Source: Actinoplanes sp. TFC3
Lineage (GTDB): Bacteria; Actinomycetota; Actinomycetes; Mycobacteriales; Micromonosporaceae
Assembly: GCF_001553785.1 (NCBI RefSeq)
Contig: NZ_LOJP01000001.1
Location: 1,440,618-1,499,577, forward strand
Direction: 5' to 3'
Length of the DNA stretch: 58,960 nt
Each line of letters starts with the position of its first letter. Positions within the stretch are counted from its first letter, which is position 1. Below, in pieces: positions 32,627-39,741 of this stretch. The notes beneath the pieces are model-generated. The model was not told where the DNA came from. It was given only the letters and a program-made list of their open reading frames with translations, and searched no databases. Both the position numbers and the translations under genes were made by a program.

Positions 32627-33856
32627 ATGGGTACGGCCGACGTCGAGGCTGTATGGCGGATCGAGTCAGCGCGCATCGTTGCCGCGCTGACCCGGTTCAC
32701 CGGGGACTTCGGGCTGGCCGAGGACGCAGCTCAGGAAGCGGTGGCCGAGGCGCTGGTGTCGTGGCGGCTCGACCCGCCGGCCAACCCGGCCGGCTGGCTG
32801 ATGACCACGGCCCGGCGCCGGGCCATCGACGCGATCCGGCGGCGGGCTGCCCTGCAGGACAAGTACGTCCTGATGGCGGCGTCGGTGACCGAGGCTGCCC
32901 CGGAAGTTGATCCCGTCGCCGGCTCGGACAGCATCGACGACGACGTGCTGGCGCTGATGTTCATCAGCTGCCACCCGGTGCTCTCTCCCGAGGCGCGGGT
33001 GGCGCTTACTTTGCGCGTGGTCGGCGGTTTGTCCAGTGAGGAGATCGCCCGCGCCTTCTTGGTTTCTGTGCCAACGGTGCAGGCCCGCATCACCCGGGGC
33101 AAGAAGACGATCGCGGCGGCCGGAGTGCCGTTCGAACTGCCCCTGGCGGCCGAACGCAGACAGCGGCTGGGCGGTGTGCTCAGCGTCATCTACGTCATCT
33201 TCACCGAGGGTTCGTCGGCCACCTCGGGCGACCGGCTGCTTCGCACCGACCTCGCGTACGAGGCGATCAGGCTGGCCCGCACGCTGGTCGCGCTGCAACC
33301 GGACGAGCCTGAGGTGCATGGCCTGCTCGCCCTGTGCGAACTGACCGCCGCACGCTTCCCGGCCCGAACGGACCCGGACGGCACCCCCATCCTGCTCGAA
33401 GACCAGGACCGCCGGCTGTGGGACTTCTCCGCAATCCGCCGAGGACTGGCCGCGCTGACCAAGGCGTCGAAACGGGGACTCGGCCCGTACGGTCTGCAAG
33501 CCGCTGTTGCCGCGGTCCACGCAACGGCACCTTCCGTGGAGGAGACGGACTGGGACCGAATCGTGCTGCTCTACGAGGCGCTGGGCCGGGTTGCTCCGTC
33601 GCCGGTAGTGGAGCTGAACAGGGCCGTAGCGGTGGCTATGGCCTCGGGTCCGGCGCCAGCTCTGGCCATGGTGGACGAGCTGGTCGCCTCCAACAAGCTG
33701 CCGGGGTCCCATCTGGTTCCGACGGTACGGGGGGAGCTGCTGGCTCGGCTCGGGAGGCGCTCGGAGGCGCGGGCTGAGCTGGAGCTGGCTGCTCGGATGT
33801 GCGCGAACCGGCGAGAGAGGTCCGTGCTGCTGCGGAAGGCTGCTGGATTGGGTTGA
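32627..33856 (+). CDS. ECF RNA polymerase sigma factor, ECF42-type with TPR-like C-terminus
   Basis: 409 residues. Sigma region 2 (FGLAEDAAQEAVAEALVSWR and PAGWLMTTARRRAIDAIRRR) and region 4 (LTLRVVGGLSSEEIARAFLV, then SVPTVQARITRGKKTI) are followed by an extended ~210-residue helical domain (VLYEALGRVAPSPVVELNRA and so on), the hallmark of the ECF42 group. This group lacks a classical anti-sigma factor; regulation is thought to involve the C-terminal domain. It is paired with the DGPF gene upstream. Confidence 0.93.
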   Translation: MGTADVEAVWRIESARIVAALTRFTGDFGLAEDAAQEAVAEALVSWRLDPPANPAGWLMTTARRRAIDAIRRRAALQDKYVLMAASVTEAAPEVDPVAGSDSIDDDVLALMFISCHPVLSPEARVALTLRVVGGLSSEEIARAFLVSVPTVQARITRGKKTIAAAGVPFELPLAAERRQRLGGVLSVIYVIFTEGSSATSGDRLLRTDLAYEAIRLARTLVALQPDEPEVHGLLALCELTAARFPARTDPDGTPILLEDQDRRLWDFSAIRRGLAALTKASKRGLGPYGLQAAVAAVHATAPSVEETDWDRIVLLYEALGRVAPSPVVELNRAVAVAMASGPAPALAMVDELVASNKLPGSHLVPTVRGELLARLGRRSEARAELELAARMCANRRERSVLLRKAAGLG

Positions 33857-33928
33857 TCAGGGCGGTTGTCTCGTTGCCTGGTTTTGAGTGGGGGCAAGTC
33901 CGCGGCTGCGTACCAGTCCTGATAGGAT

Positions 33929-33944
33929 TCGAACATGAGTTCGA
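33929..33944. promoter_or_regulatory. LexA (SOS) box overlapping a start codon
   Basis: TCGAAC-ATGA-GTTCGA is a perfect match to the actinobacterial LexA operator TCGAACnnnnGTTCGA. The ATG at 33935 lies in its spacer, so LexA binding would block both promoter clearance and start of the short gene below. Confidence 0.8.
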
Positions 33945-34183
33945 ATGAGGCAATCCAGGCGCTTCGCGCCGCGGGTAACGCTCTGGGGGACATCGACGTC
34001 TCCGGGTGGGACGACACCGCCCTCACCGGCCAGCTCACCGACCTGTCAGCCGCCCTGTGCGAGCTCGACTCCCAACTCTCCCGAGTAGCCGACGCAGTCC
34101 GAGCACGCGGCTTCCGCATTGAGGAACCCGGGCCGACGCTGATTACTGGACCGCTGTCCATCACGGTTGCTGTGGCTGCTTGA
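33935..34183 (+). CDS. short SOS-controlled protein, possible remnant of a DUF222/HNH (13E12-type) gene
   Basis: 82 residues: MSSNEAIQALRAAGNALGDI, then SGWDDTALTGQLTDLSAALC, then ELDSQLSRVADAVRARGF and a short hydrophobic end (LITGPLSITVAVAA). The helical 'L..LD...LDE..LT..L..L.....L.A...R.A..V.ARG' pattern resembles the first 50 residues of DUF222 proteins, which are LexA-regulated in actinobacteria and continue into an HNH nuclease. Here the frame stops early, so it is either a truncated copy or a separate small SOS protein. The following 289 bases contain no gene. Confidence 0.5.
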   Translation: MSSNEAIQALRAAGNALGDIDVSGWDDTALTGQLTDLSAALCELDSQLSRVADAVRARGFRIEEPGPTLITGPLSITVAVAA

Positions 34184-34472
34184 CGTTTTGATGGGGTGAT
34201 GGGCGCGCGTGGCGGGCGGGCTGCGGGCGATCGGGGGCGGGCGGGCTTGCGGCAGGAGGGGAGGCCGGAGCCCGCCGATTGCCGACGCCCATTCAAGCGT
34301 CAAAGACGTTCGACCCAGTAGCCCTGCCCGCTTCACCTCTGAGCAGCGCTGCCCGCTACTCCCTTCTCAGCAGCCCGTCCGCCGTTCGCCTTCGAGTAGC
34401 CGGCCACCCCACAAAGCCTGACCACCCCTCGCACCTGCAGAAAATGTCGTAAAGAGCTGCCAGGATGACCTC

Positions 34473-35990
34473 GTGCGGTTTCTTGATCTAGCGGCTACTT
34501 CAGCGTCCGTGTCCGCGGTTTCCGGGCGGAAGGCGAAGGTTGAGGTGCTTGCCGAGGCTCTTCGGCGGCTTGACGGTGGGGAGATTGCTGCCGGTTCCGC
34601 CTACCTTGCTGGGGAGGTGCGGCAGCGGCAGACCGGTGTCGGGTATGCGGCGTTGCGGGATCTTCCTGAGCCGGCGGCGGAGGCTTCGCTGTCGGTAGCT
34701 GAGGTTGATGCGCGGATCGCTGAGATCTCCGTCGTTGCCGGGGCCGGGTCTCAGGCTCGGCGGCGGGAGCTTCTTGGTTCCCTCTTTTCGCTAGCTACCG
34801 GTGATGAGCAGCGGTTGCTCGTGGGGCTCTTCAGCGGGGAACTGCGGCAGGGGGCGCAAGCCGGACTGCTCGCCGATGCGATTGCTAAGGCTGCCGGGGT
34901 TTCGCTTGTTGCCGTACGCCGGGCGTTGTTGCTCTCCGGGGATCTCAAGCAGGTGGCTGTTGCCGCGCTTACCGGGGGTGCTTCCGCTCTTTCCGATATC
35001 AGCCTTCGGGTCGGCACTGCTTTGACGCCGATGCTTGCGGCCAGTGCTCCTGATGTTGCGGCGGCTTTGCTCAGTACCGGGGCGCCTGCTACCGCCGATG
35101 TGAAGCTTGACGGTATTCGCATTCAGGTGCACCGGTCGGGCGACGAGATTGCTGTTTTCACCCGCAGCCTCGACGACATCACCGCGAGGCTTCCCGGGGT
35201 GGTCGACGCCGTCCGAGGGCTCGCTGTCAGCGACGTTGTGCTGGATGGCGAGGCTATGGCATTGGGGCCCGACGGGCGACCTCGGCCATTCCAGGAAATC
35301 TCCAGCCGGGCGGCTACCCGGTCCACCAGTTCCACGGCTGCAGAGCTGCAGCCGTACTTCTTCGATTTGTTGCATCTTGACGGTTCTGACCTTCTCGATG
35401 AGCCCGGTCGTGTTCGGTGGGCTGCGCTGGCTGGCACCGTTCCCGGGGAGCTCATTGTTGGGCGCCGGACCGTCGAGAACGAAGAGCAGGCCGCCGAGGC
35501 TTTCGCGGAGGCCGTTGCTGCTGGTCAAGAGGGCTTGGTGCTCAAGGCGCCGGAGGCTCCCTATGACGTCGGGCGGCGCGGGTCCGCCTGGGTGAAGGTC
35601 AAGCCGCGGCACACGCTGGACCTTGTGGTACTTGCCGTGGAATGGGGACACGGGCGGCGCAAAGGGTGGCTTTCCAATCTGCATCTGGGCGCGCGCGATC
35701 CTCGTACCGGCGGATTTGTGATGTTGGGAAAGACCTTCAAGGGCCTTACCGACGAGCTTCTGCGGTGGCAGACCGAACGATTCCGGGAACTGGCTGTGGA
35801 TGACAGCGGGTGGGTTGTGACGGTACGACCGGAGCAGGTTGTCGAGATCGCTTTCGACGGCGTGCAGACGTCGCCGCGCTATCCGGGCGGGGTGGCCTTA
35901 CGGTTCGCCCGGGTGCTGCGGTATCGGGATGACAAACGGGCCGAAGAAGCCGACACGATCGACATGGTGAAGGAACTGGGGGCTAGATAG
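34473..35990 (+). CDS. ligB: ATP-dependent DNA ligase, LigB type
   Basis: 505 residues. The nucleotidyltransferase motif I is VKLDGIRI with the adenylated Lys at ~211; motif III (VVLDGEAMAL), motif IV (EGLVLKAPEAPYDVGRRG) and motif V (SAWVKVKP) follow, then the OB-fold with the GHGRRKGWLSNLHLGA segment. The N-terminal ~200 residues form the DNA-binding domain of LigI/LigB-type enzymes (RRELLGSLFSLATGDEQRLL). Actinobacterial LigB is dispensable beside the NAD+-dependent LigA and probably serves repair. GTG 34473 start; codon style is GTT/CTT-rich like cobD-cobQ. Confidence 0.95.
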   Translation: MRFLDLAATSASVSAVSGRKAKVEVLAEALRRLDGGEIAAGSAYLAGEVRQRQTGVGYAALRDLPEPAAEASLSVAEVDARIAEISVVAGAGSQARRRELLGSLFSLATGDEQRLLVGLFSGELRQGAQAGLLADAIAKAAGVSLVAVRRALLLSGDLKQVAVAALTGGASALSDISLRVGTALTPMLAASAPDVAAALLSTGAPATADVKLDGIRIQVHRSGDEIAVFTRSLDDITARLPGVVDAVRGLAVSDVVLDGEAMALGPDGRPRPFQEISSRAATRSTSSTAAELQPYFFDLLHLDGSDLLDEPGRVRWAALAGTVPGELIVGRRTVENEEQAAEAFAEAVAAGQEGLVLKAPEAPYDVGRRGSAWVKVKPRHTLDLVVLAVEWGHGRRKGWLSNLHLGARDPRTGGFVMLGKTFKGLTDELLRWQTERFRELAVDDSGWVVTVRPEQVVEIAFDGVQTSPRYPGGVALRFARVLRYRDDKRAEEADTIDMVKELGAR

Positions 35991-36420
35991 CAGCCAGCGA
36001 ACGCACGTAATTGACCTGCTGGTGCAGCGCCGTGACCTGCGTCTGGTCGGTTACCGGAATGCGGGAGACGTATTGGCGGACGCCGTTTGACACGGTGATC
36101 TGCACGGTGCCGCGCGGGATGGTGACCTTGACCAGCAGGAACAGCAGGCTGAACACCGTCAGCACGCAGAAACCGAAGATTGTCGCCAGGATCGCCCAGG
36201 TGGGGATCTTGGTTTCATGATGCCAATAGTCGTGCACCATCCACGTTGATCCGGCCAGCGGAATGTCACCGGCGGGCGTGTGCACCACCGTCGACGTCAC
36301 GCCCAGGTCGCCGATCCGCACGATCACCGGGCCCGGGTTCGCAGGCGCCGCGGGAGTGAGCGGCGGCGGCGCCGGCACGGCCCACGGGTCATCGGGCGGC
36401 GGGATCGGAGGGTACGTCAC
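35983..36420 (-). CDS. small membrane protein of unknown function (145 aa)
   Basis: A Pro-rich N-terminus (PPIPPPDDPWAVPAPPPLTP) precedes a beta-rich segment (VIVRIGDLGVTSTVVHTPAG, then DIPLAGSTWMVHD), one long hydrophobic stretch (WAILATIFGFCVLTVFSLLF) and a C-terminal segment (VQITVSNGVRQYVSRIPVTD). The alternation of beta strands around a transmembrane hairpin resembles actinobacterial proteins of the DUF6232 kind, but I am unsure. It overlaps the 3' end of ligB by 8 bases on the opposite strand. Confidence 0.75.
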   Translation of the reverse strand: MTYPPIPPPDDPWAVPAPPPLTPAAPANPGPVIVRIGDLGVTSTVVHTPAGDIPLAGSTWMVHDYWHHETKIPTWAILATIFGFCVLTVFSLLFLLVKVTIPRGTVQITVSNGVRQYVSRIPVTDQTQVTALHQQVNYVRSLAAI

Positions 36421-36543
36421 CCGAAAACCCTAACCGCGGGACACGCCGTCGGAAAGCACGCACCGGCGACGAGCCCGCCCGCGTCGAACCAGCCAGCCCG
36501 TGGATGAGGCGGGCTCACTGGCGAACGGGCGAAGCGGCAGAAC

Positions 36544-37365
36544 TCATTCAGGCTGGCGGGTAGAAGGCACCGCGGTCAGCCGGGCGTCGGCGGCCTGCAC
36601 CCGGTCCACCTTCTCCTTGACCGGTCGCTCGCCGTGGGCTTCCTTGCGCGCCTGCCACCCGTACGCCAGCAGGGCCATCACGGCAAACAGCCACCACTGC
36701 ACCGCATAGCCACCGTTCTGCCAGGCGTCCTCGTGGTCGATTGGAATCGCCGAGTAGCCCGCTGCCGGGTCGGTGACCAGCACATACGCGCCGTACAGGG
36801 GATAGGGGATCTGGTCCGCGAGGTGGGGCAGCGAGACCCGGCGCGTGTCGATGCGCCCGTCCCGGGTCGAGATGCCGGACGGGCGGCTTTCGGTCAGGTG
36901 GATCTGGCCGACGACCGTGACCTCGCCCGTCGGCGGTGCCGATGAGACCGGGGCTGAGGTGGCGTCGCCGGTCTGCGGGGGCACCCAGCCGCGGTCCACC
37001 AGGACCGCTGTCCCATCTGCCAGGACGAGGGGGGTAACGATCTCGAAACCGACGTTGCCGTCGACCGTGCGGCCGCGGGCCTGGATCTCGTGGGTGACGT
37101 CGTAGTGACCCGTGACCGTCACCTTGGTCCAGGCCTTGTCCTTGCCCGGCATGGCGCCGACCTTGCCCGGGGTGTCCGGCTTGACCAGCACGGACGTCAG
37201 CGGCACGGCGGTTGCCGAGTCGGCGGCGTCGATCCGGGCGTTGATCGCGCTGCGCTCGTGATACCGGTGCAGCTGCCAGTTGCCGAGGAACACCATGACC
37301 ACCGACGCCGCCACGGTCAGCGCCGCCGCGGCCAGCCAGCGAGGGGTCAGCAGGAACCGGTACAC
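36544..37365 (-). CDS. SURF1-family cytochrome oxidase biogenesis protein
   Basis: 273 residues with the SURF1 layout: an N-terminal membrane helix (WLAAAALTVAASVVMVFLGN) ending in WQLHRYHERSAINARI, a periplasm-facing core (VTVTGHYDVTHEIQARGRTV, VLVDRGWVPPQ, VVGQIHLTESRPSG) and a C-terminal helix (GGYAVQWWLFAVMALLAYGW). SURF1 assists haem a insertion into the aa3 cytochrome c oxidase. It stands alone, divergent from cobB. Another oxidase gene, ctaJ, is at the far right of the window. Confidence 0.94.
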   Translation of the reverse strand: MYRFLLTPRWLAAAALTVAASVVMVFLGNWQLHRYHERSAINARIDAADSATAVPLTSVLVKPDTPGKVGAMPGKDKAWTKVTVTGHYDVTHEIQARGRTVDGNVGFEIVTPLVLADGTAVLVDRGWVPPQTGDATSAPVSSAPPTGEVTVVGQIHLTESRPSGISTRDGRIDTRRVSLPHLADQIPYPLYGAYVLVTDPAAGYSAIPIDHEDAWQNGGYAVQWWLFAVMALLAYGWQARKEAHGERPVKEKVDRVQAADARLTAVPSTRQPE

Positions 37366-37476
37366 GAATCGAGGCTACCCGGCTGCCGACAACCGCATGC
37401 GCCTGGCAGGTAGGGTGCGACTTCGGCCGTCAATATCACGATGGCCCCGATTTCCGTATCCGCGAGGGAGCCAGTC

Positions 37477-38940
37477 ATGACCAGCCAACCACGCCTGGTG
37501 GTGAGCGCGCCCTCCTCCGGGCACGGCAAGACCGCCATCGCGGTGGGGCTGCTGGCTGCGTGCGCCGCCCGGGGCGTACCGGCTGCGGGTTTCAAGGTGG
37601 GGCCGGACCACACTGACGCCGCCTATCTGGGTCTGGCCGCCGGCCGGGCGGGCCGCAACCTGGACCCGCGCCTGGTGGGGTCGCAGCGCATTGCTCCGCT
37701 GTTCGCGCATGGGGCGTCGGGGGCCCGTTTCTCCGTCATCGAGGGCGCAATGGGCCTGTTCGACAGCCTGACGGGCCAACCGGAGATTGACGGTACGGCC
37801 GCAGTAGCCGCCGCGCTGCGAGCCCCCGTCCTGCTCGTCGTGGATGTCGCCGCGATGGGCCACTCCCTGGCAGCGCTGGTGCACGGGTTCCGGATGTTCG
37901 ACGAGATGGTGCACCTGGGTGGCGTCGTGCTGAACCGGGTCGCCTCGCCGCGGCACGAGGAGATGCTGCGGACCGCGCTGGACGACATCGGCATGCCCGT
38001 GCTCGGCGCGCTGCACCGGGGGGACCTTCCGGCTGTTCTTCCCGCCCGGTCGCAGGGTCCGGTGCCGGTCGCGCATCGCTCGGTTGAGGCAGCTCGGGCC
38101 GTACGCCGTCTGGGTGAAGCTGTGGGTCAAGCTCTTGATCTTGATCGGATCATGGCGCTGGCGGACACGGCACCTGATCTGCCCGGCCCGGCGTGGTCGC
38201 CGTCGGAGACCATGGAGGGCGCGGAGGTGCCGGAGCAGCGTCCGGTAGTGGCGCTCGCGGGTGGTCCGGGGGCGCCTTACACGTACGTGGAAACCGCCGA
38301 ACTCCTCACCGCAGCCGGCGCCGACGTCGTCGTGGTCGATCCGTTGCGTGACGAGATTCTCCCGGCCGGCACGCGGGCGCTCATGATTGGCGCCGGGCTC
38401 CCCGAGGGCTACGCGGAGGAACTGTCGGCCAACCGGCGCCTGTGCGCGGCCGTGGCCCAGCTCGCGCGCGACGGTGGCCCGATCGTTGCGGAAGGCGTTG
38501 GCCTGCCCTGGCTCACGCACGACTTCGATGGCCGTCCGATGTGCGAGGTAATCGACGCGTCGGCGACCACAGGCTCACAGACGGTAGCCGGTTATCGCGA
38601 GGCAACCGCGCCGGCGACGTCCTACCTCGCTCCGGCGGGCGCGCGGATCACCGGCTACAAGCAACACCGCGCGATCGTTTCGCCGCGCGCGGGTCACGTG
38701 CCGGCCTGGACCTGGTCGGGCGGCACTCCTGAAGGCTTCGTCTGGCGCCAGGTGCATGCCTCGCAGCTGGGGCTGCACTGGGCGGGTGCCCCGGAGATCG
38801 CCCGCCGCCTGGTCGCCGCGTCGCTGCCGCAGAGCCCGGCGATCATTTCGCCGGCGGCTCCGCTCCCGGTCAAGCCCGCCGAGGCCGATTCGGAGGAGGC
38901 CACCCTCTCACTCACGGCCGCCGATTTCCAGAATCACTAG
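37477..38940 (+). CDS. cobB: cobyrinic acid a,c-diamide synthase
   Basis: 487 residues from ATG 37477 (GAGGGAG upstream). P-loop-like SAPSSGHGKTAIAVGLLAAC, KVGPDHTDAAYLGLAAGRAG and EGAMGLFDSL are CobB/CbiA motifs. The C-terminal glutaminase domain has the region IVAEGVGLPWLTHDFDGRPM where the family normally shows ECGGY/MyL with the nucleophilic Cys: here I see AEGVGLPWL instead, so glutamine-dependent amidation may be altered. Upstream and downstream folds otherwise fit (PEGYAEELSAN, GSQTVAGYREA). ATP-dependent amidation of carboxyls a and c; separated from other cob genes. Confidence 0.88.
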   Translation: MTSQPRLVVSAPSSGHGKTAIAVGLLAACAARGVPAAGFKVGPDHTDAAYLGLAAGRAGRNLDPRLVGSQRIAPLFAHGASGARFSVIEGAMGLFDSLTGQPEIDGTAAVAAALRAPVLLVVDVAAMGHSLAALVHGFRMFDEMVHLGGVVLNRVASPRHEEMLRTALDDIGMPVLGALHRGDLPAVLPARSQGPVPVAHRSVEAARAVRRLGEAVGQALDLDRIMALADTAPDLPGPAWSPSETMEGAEVPEQRPVVALAGGPGAPYTYVETAELLTAAGADVVVVDPLRDEILPAGTRALMIGAGLPEGYAEELSANRRLCAAVAQLARDGGPIVAEGVGLPWLTHDFDGRPMCEVIDASATTGSQTVAGYREATAPATSYLAPAGARITGYKQHRAIVSPRAGHVPAWTWSGGTPEGFVWRQVHASQLGLHWAGAPEIARRLVAASLPQSPAIISPAAPLPVKPAEADSEEATLSLTAADFQNH

Positions 38941-39029
38941 CAGGTACGTCGGGAGCTGGGCAGCCGCGCCCGGCGAATGTCGTACCCCAGCCGTACGGTA
39001 AGGGTGTTCCGCGAGAAGGGAGCACAGCC

Positions 39030-39632
39030 GTGGCCGATCAAGTGCCGCTGGATTTTGACCCGCCGGTCCGCCAGATCCGTAACCTGCTGCTGGGCATCAC
39101 CGACGCCCACCTCACCTCGCCCACCCCGTGTCCGGACTGGTCCGTCGGCGCCTTGCTCGATCACTTGATGGGCCTGTCCCACGCCTTCACCCAGGGCGCG
39201 CAGAAGAAGACCGACCCCGTCGCCACCGGCGCACCCCCGCCCGCCCCTTCCCGGGACCACCTGAACCAGCGCTGGCGCATCCGGCTGCCCGAGGTCCTCG
39301 ACACCCTGTCACGCGCCTGGAAGGTGCCAGCGGCCTGGGAGGGCACGGCCCAGGTGGGCGGCGTGACCCTGCCCGCGGCGATGCACGGCACCTTCGCCGT
39401 CAACGAGCTCACGATGCACGGCTGGGATCTCGCGCGAGCAACCGGCCAGGAGTATGCGGCCGACCCTCGCATTCTCGAGCATCTGATCGAGTTCCTCGGC
39501 CAGTCCCCGGCCGGGGTGCCGGGACTGTTCGCCCTGCCGGTCCCGACCGACGATGAGGCCTCGCTGCTCGATCAGGCCGTCGCGCTGGCCGGACGCGATC
39601 CGCGTTGGCGCCCTGCCACGGCGGCTCTTTAG
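39030..39632 (+). CDS. TIGR03086-type DinB/maleylpyruvate-isomerase-fold protein
   Basis: 200 residues. The N-terminal four-helix metal-binding fold shows LTSPTPCPDWSVGALLDHLM with His, the GTFAVNELTMHGWDLARATG helix with the second His, and a C-terminal FLGQSPAGVPGLFALPV segment, all typical of the TIGR03086 family related to mycothiol-dependent maleylpyruvate isomerase. Function of most members is unknown; thiol transfer is possible. GTG 39030 start; convergent with the PBP gene across a strong hairpin. Confidence 0.9.
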   Translation: MADQVPLDFDPPVRQIRNLLLGITDAHLTSPTPCPDWSVGALLDHLMGLSHAFTQGAQKKTDPVATGAPPPAPSRDHLNQRWRIRLPEVLDTLSRAWKVPAAWEGTAQVGGVTLPAAMHGTFAVNELTMHGWDLARATGQEYAADPRILEHLIEFLGQSPAGVPGLFALPVPTDDEASLLDQAVALAGRDPRWRPATAAL

Positions 39633-39695
39633 GCGGCGTCAACTCGTCGGCGCCGCCTGTGCAGGCTCAGACCTTGACGGGGACCGGAAGACAAA

Positions 39696-39727
39696 GGTGG
39701 CGCGGGCGCCGAAGCGCCCGCGCCACC
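39696..39727. terminator. 14-bp hairpin with CGAA tetraloop between convergent genes
   Basis: GGTGGCGCGGGCGC and GCGCCCGCGCCACC are exact complements around a CGAA loop. It lies in the 109 bases between the TIGR03086 gene (+) and the PBP gene (-), so it can serve as a bidirectional terminator. No T-run. Confidence 0.75.
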
Positions 39728-39741
39728 AGAGCCGGATCCGA

